Origin: Thermaurantimonas sp046299575
Lineage (GTDB): Bacteria; Bacteroidota; Bacteroidia; Flavobacteriales; Schleiferiaceae
Assembly: GCF_046299575.1 (NCBI RefSeq)
Contig: NZ_JBKBHX010000003.1
Location: forward strand, 248,001-312,000
Length of the DNA: 64,000 nt
Reading direction: 5' to 3'
Below are positions 26,701 to 35,201 of the stretch, piece by piece. Position 1 is the stretch's first letter; each line of letters opens with the position of its first letter. Both the position numbers and the translations under genes were made by a program. The notes beneath the pieces were generated by a model that was not told where the DNA came from, made no database searches, and worked only from the letters and a program-made list of their open reading frames with translations.

Positions 26701-28101
26701 TTGAATAGCTTTACCTTCAATCAATTTGGGCTGGAATGCCTGAATACCGAGGCGGTGCAGGGTTGGTGCACGGTTCAGAAGAACAGGGTGGCCCTTCATC
26801 ACGTTTTCCAGAATATCCCACACCACAGGTTCTCTGCGATCGATAATTCTTTTGGCGGATTTAACGGTCTTTACAATACCTCTTTCGATCAATTTGCGGA
26901 TGATGAAAGGCTTGTACAGCTCGGCAGCCATATCTTTTGGCAAACCGCACTCGTGCAGCGCCAGTTCCGGACCAATCACAATCACCGAACGACCAGAGTA
27001 GTCAACGCGCTTACCCAGCAGGTTCTGACGGAAGCGGCCTTGCTTACCCTTTAAGCTATCAGAAAGAGATTTAAGTGCGCGGTTTGACTCGGTCTTTACA
27101 GCAGTTGATTTGCGGGTATTGTCAAAGAGTGAGTCAACTGCTTCTTGAAGCATGCGCTTTTCGTTGCGCAAGATGACCTCTGGAGCTTTGATCTCCATGA
27201 GGCGCTTCAATCGGTTGTTTCTGATGATTACACGGCGGTAAAGGTCATTGAGGTCGGAGGTAGCAAAGCGACCACCGTCGAGCGGCACAAGAGGACGCAA
27301 TTCGGGTGGTATTACAGGGATCACCTTCATGATCATCCACTCCGGCTTATTTGCGATGCGGGTATTTGCTTCGCGTACTGCCTCAACTACCTGAAGTCTT
27401 TTGAGGGCTTCTTGTTTCTTTTGCTGCGAAGTTTCTCTGTTTGCCTGATGTCTTAATTCGTAAGAAAGTTCATCGAGATTAAGACGCTGAAGCAGCATCA
27501 GCAGTGCCTCAGCCCCCATTTTAGCAATGAATTTATTGGGGTCGTTATCGTCGAGATATTGATTCTCAGGTGGTAGTTTTTCAATGATTTCGAGGTATTC
27601 CTCTTCAGTGAGGAAGTCCATTTTATTCAATTCCGAACCATCAGGATATTTAGCTATGCCCGGCTGAATTACTACGTAACGCTCGTAGTAAATGATCATG
27701 TCCAGTTTTTTGGAAGGGAGACCGAGCAAATAGCCTATTTTATTTGGGATGGAACGGAAATACCAAATGTGTGCTACAGGAACAGTAAGAGTAATGTGTC
27801 CAATGCGCTCACGACGAACTTTTTTCTCTGTAACCTCTACACCACAGCGGTCGCAAACGATCCCCTTGTAGCGGATTCTTTTGTATTTGCCGCATCCGCA
27901 CTCATAGTCTTTAACAGGACCAAAAATGCGCTCGCAGAACAATCCGTCACGCTCTGGCTTATGGGTGCGGTAATTGATGGTTTCGGGCTTTAATACCTCG
28001 CCATAGGAGCGCTCGAGAATATACTCGGGCGATGCAAGGCTTATAGTAATGGTGCTAAAGCGGCTGCTTTGGGTGTTTTTATCTGTCTTTTTAAACGACA
28101 T
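23794..28101 (-). CDS. rpoC: RNA polymerase beta' subunit
   Basis: 1435 residues, normal for the phylum. It has the N-terminal zinc site (CGCGKYK...VCDRCG, about 68-88), the catalytic NADFDGD motif that holds the active-site magnesium, and the second zinc site (CESQKGICAKCYG). The conserved trigger-loop region follows. It forms the catalytic core with RpoB, alpha and omega. It starts 20 nt after rpoB in the same transcript. Confidence 0.99.
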   Translation of the reverse strand: MSFKKTDKNTQSSRFSTITISLASPEYILERSYGEVLKPETINYRTHKPERDGLFCERIFGPVKDYECGCGKYKRIRYKGIVCDRCGVEVTEKKVRRERIGHITLTVPVAHIWYFRSIPNKIGYLLGLPSKKLDMIIYYERYVVIQPGIAKYPDGSELNKMDFLTEEEYLEIIEKLPPENQYLDDNDPNKFIAKMGAEALLMLLQRLNLDELSYELRHQANRETSQQKKQEALKRLQVVEAVREANTRIANKPEWMIMKVIPVIPPELRPLVPLDGGRFATSDLNDLYRRVIIRNNRLKRLMEIKAPEVILRNEKRMLQEAVDSLFDNTRKSTAVKTESNRALKSLSDSLKGKQGRFRQNLLGKRVDYSGRSVIVIGPELALHECGLPKDMAAELYKPFIIRKLIERGIVKTVKSAKRIIDRREPVVWDILENVMKGHPVLLNRAPTLHRLGIQAFQPKLIEGKAIQLHPLTCTAFNADFDGDQMAVHLPLGHAAILEAQMLMLASHNILNPANGSPITVPSQDMVLGLYYITKPRPSTPDNPVKGEGKIFYSAEEVQIALNENRLDINAKIKVKAKVRENDQLVEKIIETTAGRVIFNTIVPEEVGFINELLTKKSLRDIIAKILRLTNIPKTAAFLDNMKNLGYRYAFKGGLSFSLGDIIIPPEKEQLIAEANEAVENVIASYNMGLITNNERYNQIIDIWTNTNARLTERAMHYLSNDRQGFNPIYMMLDSGARGSKEQIRQLSGMRGLMAKPQKSGSTGGEIIENPIIANFKEGLSILEYFISTHGARKGLADTALKTADAGYLTRRLVDVAQDVIISEEDCGTLRGLEVTALKKNEEVVEPLYDRILGRVSLHDVYDPLTDELYVKSGQEITEEIARKIENSPIQMVEVRSPLTCESQKGICAKCYGRNLATSKMIQIGEAVGVIAAQSIGEPGTQLTLRTFHVGGTAGNVAEESKIVAKFDGKIEIDELRTVESENDLGETIEVVIGRTAEMRIVDEKTGVVVQTNNIPYGSTIYVKAGQSLQKGTKICEWDPYNAVIVAENNGIVKYDGIEMGVTCREEVDEQTGFKEKVISESKNKRLIPTLHIQSEIGEILKSYNLPVGAHLIVEDGSTIKAGKVIAKIPRKSAKAGDITGGLPRVTELFEARNPSNPAIVSEIDGIVTFGPKIKRGNREVIVESKTGERKVYMINLSKQILVQENDFVKAGTPLSDGAISPADILAIQGPSKVQEYLVNEIQEVYRLQGVKINDKHFEVIVRQMMRKVEIVEAGDTSFLEGQLVHINDFNAENDYIFDKKVVEEAGDSTELKPGMIVSARKLRDENSRLKRQDKKLVVARDARPATANPVLQGITRAALQTKSFISAASFQETTKVLNEAAVSGKVDYLEGLKENVIVGHNIPAGTGLKSFERILVGSLTDYEAMKARKEKETAN

Positions 28102-28121
28102 ATTGAAATTTTTTAAAATCC

Positions 28122-31100
28122 TTATTCCATTGTCACTTTCAGTCCAAGACCGAGCAGTTCATGCAACAAAACGTTGAATGATTCGGGAATTCCCGGCTCA
28201 GGAAGATTTTCTCCTTTTACTATGGCTTCATATGTTTTGGCACGGCCAATTACGTCATCGCTCTTTACAGTTAAAATTTCGCGCAAGATGTTGGAAGCAC
28301 CATAAGCTTCAAGTGCCCACACCTCCATCTCACCGAAACGCTGACCACCGAACTGCGACTTACCGCCAAGTGGCTGTTGGGTGATAAGTGAGTACGGTCC
28401 AATTGAACGAGCGTGCATTTTGTCATCGACCATATGGCCAAGCTTAAGCATGTAAATAACCCCAACGGTAGCCTTCTGGTCGAAACGCTCTCCAGTTCCA
28501 CCGTCATAGAGATAAGTATGACCAAATCTCGGTAATCCGGCTAAATCAGTGTAGTAGTTGATCTCATCTATGCTTGCACCGTCGAAAATAGGAGTTGCAA
28601 ACTTGAGTCCTAACTTTTGACCTGCCCATCCCAAAACAGTTTCGTAGATCTGACCGATGTTCATTCGGGAAGGTACACCGAGTGGGTTGAGTACAATGTC
28701 AACCGGAGTTCCGTCTTCGAGGAAAGGCATGTCTTCGTCGCGCACAATTTTAGCTACTATACCCTTGTTACCGTGACGACCAGCCATTTTGTCACCCACT
28801 TTAAGCTTACGCTTTTGAGCTACATAAATTTTAGCCAGCTTCACAATACCTGGTGGAAGCTCATCACCCACCATGATATTGAACTTCTTGCGCTTCAGCA
28901 CACCCAACAGATCGCTGGCTTTTATTTTATAGTTGTGCAGTAAGGTGGTAATGAGGTTGTTCTTTTCATCGTCAGTTGTCCACTGGCCACCTTGTATACG
29001 GGTATAGTCTTCAATAGAGTTGAGGATCTTTTGGGTAAACTTCGTTCCTTTTGGAATGACAACCTCGTTCAGGTCGTTGTAAACGCCTTGAGAGGTTTTA
29101 CCGGCCACCAGAATATTCAGCTTTTCTAGGAATCTCTCTCTCAAAGCAGCCATATTCTGATTGTATTCGTCCTCTACCTCTTGAAGCTCTTGCTTTTCTT
29201 TTTGCTTAGAACGCTTGTCTTTAAGTGCCTTGGTGAATAGTTTCTTGTCGATGACCACACCGTATGCAGAGGGGGGAGCTTTCAGCGAAGCATCTTTTAC
29301 ATCGCCGGCCTTATCACCGAATATGGCTCTCAAGAGCTTCTCCTCTGGTGTAGGATCCGATTCGCCCTTCGGAGTGATTTTTCCGATTAAAATATCACCA
29401 GGCTTAATCTCTGCGCCGATTCGAATAATACCGTTTTCGTCGAGCTCGCGGGTAGCTTCTTCACTTACGTTGGGTATATCGCAAGTAAGCTCCTCCATAC
29501 CCAGCTTGGTATCCCGCACATCTACGGAATACTCTTCGATGTGGATGGAAGTGAATATATCTTCGCGAACGACGCGCTCTGAAATCACTATAGCGTCCTC
29601 AAAGTTGTAACCCTTCCAGGGCATGAAGGCCACCTTGAGGTTTCGGCCAAGAGCCAGCTCACCATCGCGAGTAGAATATCCTTCGCACAAGACCTGACCC
29701 TTCGTTACGCGATCGCCTACGCGCACTATGGGCTTAAGGTTAATTGTGGTGTTTTGGTTTGTTTTTCTGTATTTGATAAGCTTATAAACTTTTAAGTCAT
29801 CGTCGAAGCTTACAAGCCTTTCGTTTTCCGTTCTATTATATCGGATGTGGATTTCATTGGCATCTACGTATTCTACTATGCCATCACCTTCAGCATTAAT
29901 GAGCACGCGGGAATCCTTGGCCACAATGCGTTCCATTCCTGTTCCCACGATAGGTGCTTCAGGACGTATGAGTGGAACGGCCTGGCGCATCATGTTTGAG
30001 CCCATCAAGGCGCGGTTAGCGTCGTCGTGTTCGAGGAAAGGAATTAGAGAAGCTGAAATGGATGCGATCTGGTTAGGAGCCATATCCATGAAGTGAACTT
30101 CAGAGGGCTCCACGATTGGGAAATCGCCTTCCAAACGGGCCTTGATCTTTTGATTGATAAACTCCCCAGAGTCTGAAATTGGCGCGTTCGCTTGTGCGAT
30201 TACCATTCCTTCTTCTTCCTCAGCTGAGAGGTACACAGGCTTTTCGTCGAGTTTTACAACGCCATTTTCAACCTTGCGATAAGGTGTTTCGATAAAGCCG
30301 AGGCTGTTTACTTTGGCAAATACGCAAAGCGAAGAAATCAAACCGATGTTCGGACCTTCAGGTGTTTCTATAGGACAGAGACGGCCGTAGTGTGTATAGT
30401 GAACGTCACGTACTTCGAAACCAGCGCGATCTCTTGAAAGACCACCAGGACCAAGAGCCGAGAGACGACGCTTATGCGTAATCTCAGCCAATGGGTTGGT
30501 TTGGTCCATAAACTGGCTAAGCTGGTTCGTTCCAAAGAAAGAATTAATTACGGAAGAAAGTGTTTTTGCATTTATAAGATCAATTGGCGTAAATACCTCG
30601 TTGTCACGCACATTCATGCGCTCGCGTATTGTACGCGCCATACGAGCCAGGCCCACGCTGAATTGGGCAGCCAATTGCTCACCTACTGTACGAACACGGC
30701 GGTTACTGAGGTGGTCGATGTCATCCACTTCAGCTTTAGAGTTGATGAGCTGAATTAGATATTTAACGATGGCGATGATATCTTCTTTGGTGAGCACCTG
30801 AACATTTGGATCAATGTCGAGACCAAGTTTCTTATTGAGACGATAGCGACCGACATCTCCCAGGCTGTAGCGAGTATCTGAGAAGAAGAGTTTTTCGATG
30901 ATTCCCCTTGCTGTTTCTTCGTCGGGGGGGTCAGCATTTCTGAGCTGCCGATAGATATACTCCATAGCCTCCAGCTCAGAGTTGGTAGAGTCTTTTTGGA
31001 GCGTATTGTAGATAATAGAATATTCTGATGACTCTACATCCTCTCTGTGCAGGAGAATCGTTTCTACATTGGCCTCTATAATAAGGTCTATGTGTTCTTT

Positions 31101-31946
31101 TTCGATGATTTCATCGCGATCAATGAGCACTTCGTTTCGCTCAAGAGATACAACTTCGCCAGTATCTTCATCTACGAAGTCTTCAATCCAGGTTTTGAGA
31201 ACGCGAGCAGCAAGCCTACGACCTACCACGCGCTTGAGCGCAGCTTTCGAAACTTTTACTTCTTCAGCAAGGTCAAAGAGCTCAAGAATGTCCTTATCGC
31301 GCTCGTAACCTATGGCCCGTAAAAGGGTTGTAACAGGTAATTTCTTCTTGCGGTCGATGTAGGCATACATAACATCGTTGATGTCGGTAGCAAATTCTAT
31401 CCAGCTACCCTTAAAAGGTATGATTCGAGCTGAATACAATTTAGTACCGTTGGCGTGATAGCTCTGCCCAAAAAACACACCCGGTGAGCGGTGTAACTGA
31501 GAAACAACTACGCGTTCAGCACCATTTACAATAAAGGTACCGCGATCAGTCATGTAGGGTATGGTACCCAAGTACACATCCTGAACAATGGTTTCAAATT
31601 CTTCGTGTTCTGGATCAGTACAGTAAAGTTTGAGGCGAGCCTTTAATGGTACACTGTACGAAAGACCTCTTTCGATGCACTCTTCCTCGGTGTAGCGCGG
31701 TGGATCTACGAAATAATCGAGGAATTCGAGTACAAACTGGTTGCGAGCATCAGTGATCGGAAAATTCTCCATGAAGGTTTTGTAAAGACCTTCATTTTTG
31801 CGATTTTCCGGTTTGGTTTCGAGTTGAAAGAAATCTTTAAAGGATTTTATCTGGATCTCGAGTAAGTCGGGATATTCAGGTTGCGACTTCATGCTACTGA
31901 ACGAGACCCTTCCATGTACCACTTCGTGAGGAATCTGGCTGCTCAT
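28122..31946 (-). CDS. rpoB: RNA polymerase beta subunit
   Basis: 1274 residues, full length. The rifampicin-binding cluster (SQFMDQTNPLAEITHKRRLSALGPGG) has the usual sensitive-type residues at every position I can compare. The C-terminal lid/clamp motifs (KPGDILIGKITPKGES, KVGDKMAGRHGNKG, GKSQFGGQRFGEMEVWALEAYGA) are present. It is separated from rplL by about 100 nt holding a strong hairpin, which could limit read-through from the ribosomal genes. Confidence 0.99.
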   Translation of the reverse strand: MSSQIPHEVVHGRVSFSSMKSQPEYPDLLEIQIKSFKDFFQLETKPENRKNEGLYKTFMENFPITDARNQFVLEFLDYFVDPPRYTEEECIERGLSYSVPLKARLKLYCTDPEHEEFETIVQDVYLGTIPYMTDRGTFIVNGAERVVVSQLHRSPGVFFGQSYHANGTKLYSARIIPFKGSWIEFATDINDVMYAYIDRKKKLPVTTLLRAIGYERDKDILELFDLAEEVKVSKAALKRVVGRRLAARVLKTWIEDFVDEDTGEVVSLERNEVLIDRDEIIEKEHIDLIIEANVETILLHREDVESSEYSIIYNTLQKDSTNSELEAMEYIYRQLRNADPPDEETARGIIEKLFFSDTRYSLGDVGRYRLNKKLGLDIDPNVQVLTKEDIIAIVKYLIQLINSKAEVDDIDHLSNRRVRTVGEQLAAQFSVGLARMARTIRERMNVRDNEVFTPIDLINAKTLSSVINSFFGTNQLSQFMDQTNPLAEITHKRRLSALGPGGLSRDRAGFEVRDVHYTHYGRLCPIETPEGPNIGLISSLCVFAKVNSLGFIETPYRKVENGVVKLDEKPVYLSAEEEEGMVIAQANAPISDSGEFINQKIKARLEGDFPIVEPSEVHFMDMAPNQIASISASLIPFLEHDDANRALMGSNMMRQAVPLIRPEAPIVGTGMERIVAKDSRVLINAEGDGIVEYVDANEIHIRYNRTENERLVSFDDDLKVYKLIKYRKTNQNTTINLKPIVRVGDRVTKGQVLCEGYSTRDGELALGRNLKVAFMPWKGYNFEDAIVISERVVREDIFTSIHIEEYSVDVRDTKLGMEELTCDIPNVSEEATRELDENGIIRIGAEIKPGDILIGKITPKGESDPTPEEKLLRAIFGDKAGDVKDASLKAPPSAYGVVIDKKLFTKALKDKRSKQKEKQELQEVEDEYNQNMAALRERFLEKLNILVAGKTSQGVYNDLNEVVIPKGTKFTQKILNSIEDYTRIQGGQWTTDDEKNNLITTLLHNYKIKASDLLGVLKRKKFNIMVGDELPPGIVKLAKIYVAQKRKLKVGDKMAGRHGNKGIVAKIVRDEDMPFLEDGTPVDIVLNPLGVPSRMNIGQIYETVLGWAGQKLGLKFATPIFDGASIDEINYYTDLAGLPRFGHTYLYDGGTGERFDQKATVGVIYMLKLGHMVDDKMHARSIGPYSLITQQPLGGKSQFGGQRFGEMEVWALEAYGASNILREILTVKSDDVIGRAKTYEAIVKGENLPEPGIPESFNVLLHELLGLGLKVTME

Positions 31947-31990
31947 ACTGTATGGAAAAGAAAGTTTTTAAAAATAAGTAAATAAAACGC

Positions 31991-32027
31991 AAAAAGGTTT
32001 AGGTTTGAAAACCTTCAAACCTAAACC
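31991..32027 (-). terminator. Putative attenuator hairpin between rplL and rpoB
   Basis: The minus strand forms a perfect 14-bp stem, GGTTTAGGTTTGAA paired with TTCAAACCTAAACC around a 4-nt loop, followed at once by five T and then GCG. It sits 21 nt after the rplL stop and about 45 nt before the rpoB ATG. This is a terminator-like structure inside an essential operon, so partial termination is more likely than full stop. Confidence 0.75.
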
Positions 32028-32048
32028 GAAAAACAAAGTGAAAATAAA

Positions 32049-32432
32049 TTACTTAATCTCAACTTCAGCTCCTGCCTCTTCAAGTTGTTTTTTGAGAGCA
32101 TCGGCTTCGTCCTTAGTTACGCCTTCCTTCAAAGGCTTGGGTGCATTGTCCACTACATCTTTAGCTTCCTTCAGACCGAGGCCAGTGAGCTCTTTTACAA
32201 GCTTCACTACAGCAAGTTTCTGTGGACCAGCAGACTTAAGAATCACATCAAAAGATGTTTTCTCTTCTGCAGCTGCAGCACCATCTCCACCACCGGCAGC
32301 AGGACCTGCAGCAACTACAGCAGCAGCGGCAGGCTCAATGCCATAAGTTTCCTTCAGGTAGTTAGCAAGCTCTTGAACTTCTTTTACAGTAAGACTTACG
32401 AGTTTATCACCGAGTTCTTGAATTGTTGACAT
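32049..32432 (-). CDS. rplL: 50S ribosomal protein L7/L12
   Basis: 127 residues: an N-terminal dimerisation domain, an Ala/Gly-rich hinge at about 35-55, and the C-terminal factor-binding domain (EKTSFDVILKSAGPQKLAVVKLVKELTGLGLKEAKDVVD). Several dimers sit on L10 to form the stalk that recruits EF-Tu and EF-G. It directly follows rplJ in the L10-L12 pair. Confidence 0.99.
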   Translation of the reverse strand: MSTIQELGDKLVSLTVKEVQELANYLKETYGIEPAAAAVVAAGPAAGGGDGAAAAEEKTSFDVILKSAGPQKLAVVKLVKELTGLGLKEAKDVVDNAPKPLKEGVTKDEADALKKQLEEAGAEVEIK

Positions 32433-32500
32433 TTTAATTTGTTTTTTAGTTGGTTAATAATTAATTGATGTATTTGGAAGCTGAGTGCGTACTCTTTGGA

Positions 32501-33025
32501 TTAACTTTTAGCTCTATCTTCCAGCGTCTTGAGCAATCCTGCGATTGTCTGGCCACCGCTGTTAAGAGCAGATACCACATTTTTAATCGGGCTTTGCAGC
32601 AGAAGAATGATGTCGCCGATAAGTTCTTCGCGTGACTTGAGGTTCTCAAGTACCTTCAGCTGATTGTCGCCGACAAATATGGCTTCTTCTACATAAGCGC
32701 CTTTCAGTATGGGCTTTTCTGATTTTTTGCGAACTTCGAGAATGAGCCTTGCAGGTGTGCTTCCACTCTCTGCGATCATCAGGCTTGTCATTCCCTTTAG
32801 GGTTGGGAAGAGTTCCCCAAAGTTTTTGCCTGATCTTTCCATGGCCTTTTTAAGCAGCGTGTTCTTCACCACTCTCAGCTGTACTTTCTTGTTAAAGCAC
32901 ATTCTGCGTAGCTGGGAGGTTTGAGCTGCATTAAGACCCTCGATATCTGTGAGGTAGATTACATTGTTATTTTTCAAAATTTCTGTAATCTCCTCTATCA
33001 ATGCATTTTTTTCCTCTTTAGTCAT
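32501..33025 (-). CDS. rplJ: 50S ribosomal protein L10
   Basis: 174 residues with the usual L10 fold and a C-terminal helix that anchors L7/L12 dimers. It contains YLTDIEGLNAAQTSQLRRMC and the VKNTLLKKAM segment of the family. It starts 19 nt after rplA and is followed by rplL after a 68-nt gap. In other bacteria L10-L12 represses its own translation; no such site was identified here. Confidence 0.98.
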   Translation of the reverse strand: MTKEEKNALIEEITEILKNNNVIYLTDIEGLNAAQTSQLRRMCFNKKVQLRVVKNTLLKKAMERSGKNFGELFPTLKGMTSLMIAESGSTPARLILEVRKKSEKPILKGAYVEEAIFVGDNQLKVLENLKSREELIGDIILLLQSPIKNVVSALNSGGQTIAGLLKTLEDRAKS

Positions 33026-33044
33026 TTGCCAATTCTTTTAATCA

Positions 33045-33740
33045 TTAATTTGTAGCCTGACGGGTATCTACTGCAATTCCGGGGCCCATTGTGCTGCTCA
33101 TATAAATGCTCTTGATATATGTGCCTTTGGCAGTAGAGGGCTTTAGGCGTACAATGGTTCTGAGCAATTCCTCAGCATTCTCTTTAATCTTGGAAGGCTC
33201 AAAAGATACCTTGCCAATGGCAGCGTGCACGATACCGTAGCGATCTACTTTAAAATCTATTTTACCGGCTTTCACATCTTTTACTGCCTTTCCAATGTCC
33301 ATGGTTACGGTACCAGTCTTTGGGTTTGGCATCAATCCACGTGGACCGAGTATTCTTCCCAATGGACCAATTTTGCCCATTACTGAAGGCAGAGTAATGA
33401 TGACATCAACGTCAGTCCAACCGTTTTTAATTTTCTCTATGTACTCGTCTAAACCCACATAGTCAGCTCCGGCCTCTTTAGCTTCAGCCTCTTTATCAGG
33501 CGGCACAAGGGCAAGTACGCGAACTGTCTTACCAGTACCGTGTGGCAATGTAACTACACCGCGTACCATTTGGTTGGCTTTGCGTGGATCCACGCCGAGA
33601 CGCACAGCAATATCGACTGAAGCATCGAATTTAGCGATGGAGGTCTCTTTCACCAGTTTTGCAGCTTCATCGAGTGTGTAGGCCTTGTTTTTATCTACTT
33701 TGGCCTGAGCTGCTTTCATCTTTTTCGTTAACTTCGCCAT
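33045..33740 (-). CDS. rplA: 50S ribosomal protein L1
   Basis: 231 residues of typical length. It has the MAKLTKKMKAAQAKV start and the GRILGPRGLMPNPKTGTV motif that contacts 23S helix 76-78. It starts 6 nt after rplK. In E. coli L1 also represses the rplKA message by binding its leader; a hairpin before rplK here is a candidate site. Confidence 0.99.
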   Translation of the reverse strand: MAKLTKKMKAAQAKVDKNKAYTLDEAAKLVKETSIAKFDASVDIAVRLGVDPRKANQMVRGVVTLPHGTGKTVRVLALVPPDKEAEAKEAGADYVGLDEYIEKIKNGWTDVDVIITLPSVMGKIGPLGRILGPRGLMPNPKTGTVTMDIGKAVKDVKAGKIDFKVDRYGIVHAAIGKVSFEPSKIKENAEELLRTIVRLKPSTAKGTYIKSIYMSSTMGPGIAVDTRQATN

Positions 33741-33746
33741 ACGTCA

Positions 33747-34190
33747 TTACTTTTTTAACGGTGATTCTCCAACGATGGTCAAACCCATACTGCGTGCAGT
33801 TCCGGCGATCATGCTCATTGCAGATTCGATAGTAAAAGCATTGAGATCCTGCATTTTATCCTCGGCAATAGCACGAATTTGATCCCAAGTTACTTTACCT
33901 ACTTTTTTGCGGTTTGGCTCAGCACTACCACTTTTAATCTTAGCCGCTTCCATCAGTTGAATGGCAGCGGGAGGGGTCTTTACGATAAAGTCAAATGACT
34001 TATCTGCGTACACTGTAATAAGCACGGGCAATATTTTACCCATTTTATCTTGCGTACGCGCATTGAATTGCTTGCAGAACTCCATAATGTTCACGCCCTT
34101 CGAACCTAGTGCAGGTCCGATAGGGGGGGCAGGGTTTGCTTGTCCACCCTTAGCCTGGAGTTTGATTATTGCGGTTACTTCTTTAGCCAT
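33747..34190 (-). CDS. rplK: 50S ribosomal protein L11
   Basis: 147 residues: the Pro-rich N-terminal domain (GGQANPAPPIGPALGSKGVNIMEFC) that moves against factor-binding rRNA, and the C-terminal rRNA-binding domain ending in the GTARSMGLTI segment. It forms the GTPase-associated centre and is needed for RelA sensing in other bacteria. It is the first ribosomal gene after nusG, with an 86-nt leader. Confidence 0.99.
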   Translation of the reverse strand: MAKEVTAIIKLQAKGGQANPAPPIGPALGSKGVNIMEFCKQFNARTQDKMGKILPVLITVYADKSFDFIVKTPPAAIQLMEAAKIKSGSAEPNRKKVGKVTWDQIRAIAEDKMQDLNAFTIESAMSMIAGTARSMGLTIVGESPLKK

Positions 34191-34212
34191 TTTGTTTTGT
34201 TTTTGCCAACAG

Positions 34213-34239
34213 GTGCCAAACTGGAAGCGGATTTGGCAC
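34213..34239 (-). promoter_or_regulatory. Leader hairpin upstream of rplK (candidate L1 autoregulatory site)
   Basis: A perfect 8-bp stem GTGCCAAA/TTTGGCAC encloses an 11-nt loop in the 86-nt gap between nusG and rplK, ending 22 nt before the rplK ATG. There is no T-run behind it, so it is not a terminator. The position matches where L1 binds the L11-L1 message in E. coli; sequence-level similarity to that site was not tested. Confidence 0.45.
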
Positions 34240-34276
34240 GCAGTTAAATGTATATTGAGCTCACATCAATATCTGA

Positions 34277-34825
34277 TCAGGATTCCCTCTCTACTTGCAT
34301 GTAGCTAAGCTCTAGAGGTGTTTTGCGACCGAAAATTTTTACCATTACCTCAAGCTTTCTCTTTTCTTCGTGGATTTTCTCAATCACCCCGTTGAAACCG
34401 GTAAAAGGACCATCAATTACCTTTACAGTTTCACCTACTACAAAAGGCACTTGTGTAACTTCCAAACTTTCGGTCAATTCATCTACTTTTCCGAGCATTC
34501 GATTGACTTCGGCAGGGCGCAAGGGTACGGGGTCTCCGCCTTTCGTTTCGCCAAGGAAACCAATCACTCCCGGAATATTTTTAATTATATGAATCATTTC
34601 ACCTTCGAGGTTGGCCTCGATGATGATGTAACCTGGAAAATAGTTGCGTTCTTTAGTTATTTTTTTTCCGTTTCTTACCTGAATTACTTTTTCAGTGGGA
34701 ATAAGGACCTTGCCAAGTTGGTGAGAAAGGTTATTGCGAAGAACTTCATTTTCGATGTAGCTCTTCACTTTATTTTCTTGGCCGCTTATAGCCCTTATTA
34801 CATACCACTTTTTATTGTCAGTCAT
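34277..34825 (-). CDS. nusG: Transcription termination/antitermination protein NusG
   Basis: 182 residues: an N-terminal NGN domain (KKWYVIRAISGQENKVKSYIE) and a C-terminal KOW domain with KVIDGPFTGFNGVIEKI. It binds RNA polymerase and links it to Rho or to the ribosome through S10. It starts 19 nt after secE, the universal neighbour. Confidence 0.98.
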   Translation of the reverse strand: MTDNKKWYVIRAISGQENKVKSYIENEVLRNNLSHQLGKVLIPTEKVIQVRNGKKITKERNYFPGYIIIEANLEGEMIHIIKNIPGVIGFLGETKGGDPVPLRPAEVNRMLGKVDELTESLEVTQVPFVVGETVKVIDGPFTGFNGVIEKIHEEKRKLEVMVKIFGRKTPLELSYMQVERES

Positions 34826-34844
34826 TTTTCTGAGTAGAACATGT

Positions 34845-35045
34845 TTAAAACAGAGAGTATATCGTCTCTAAAACAAGTGTTATTACCTTGTCCATTAAGA
34901 ATATGATCAGTGAAATGATCACCGAAGCCAATGCTACTAGAGCCGTTGTTTTTTGCATTTCAGTGAGTGTAGGCCAGGTGGTTTTTTGAACCAGTTCTAT
35001 ATACGACTCTCTGAAAGCATTTTTTATAGAGTTAACAATTTGCAT
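34845..35045 (-). CDS. secE: Preprotein translocase subunit SecE
   Basis: 66 residues with a short amphipathic region (FRESYIELVQKTTWPTLTEMQKT) followed by one membrane helix, the minimal SecE form. The open frame runs 17 codons further into the tRNA-Trp gene, so the start is set at the ATG at 35045, which is 21 nt beyond the tRNA 3' end. It clamps SecY in the inner membrane. Confidence 0.95.
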   Translation of the reverse strand: MQIVNSIKNAFRESYIELVQKTTWPTLTEMQKTTALVALASVIISLIIFLMDKVITLVLETIYSLF

Positions 35046-35066
35046 TGGTTTAGCACCTAATTTGAG

Positions 35067-35137
35067 CACGGGTGGAGAGATTCGAACTCCCATCAACGGT
35101 TTTGGAGACCGCTATTCTACCCTTGAACTACACCCGT
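35067..35137 (-). tRNA. tRNA-Trp (anticodon CCA)
   Basis: The acceptor ACGGGTG/CACCCGT is fully paired. The anticodon stem GCGGT/ACCGT carries loop CTCCAAA, anticodon CCA. The T-loop is TTCGAAT and the discriminator is G. The CCA tail is not encoded. It lies between tuf and secE. Confidence 0.95.
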
Positions 35138-35141
35138 ATGT

Positions 35142-35180
35142 GGTAAAAGGTGTTTCGAGTTTAATTCCCGAAACACCTTT
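35142..35180 (-). terminator. Hairpin after tuf, weak terminator
   Basis: A perfect 12-bp stem AAAGGTGTTTCG/CGAAACACCTTT with an 11-nt loop lies 21 nt after the tuf stop on the minus strand, followed by only four T then ACC. It probably reduces or processes the transcript between tuf and tRNA-Trp-secE rather than ending it completely. Confidence 0.6.
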
Positions 35181-35201
35181 AGAATATTGAAAAATTATTA
35201 A

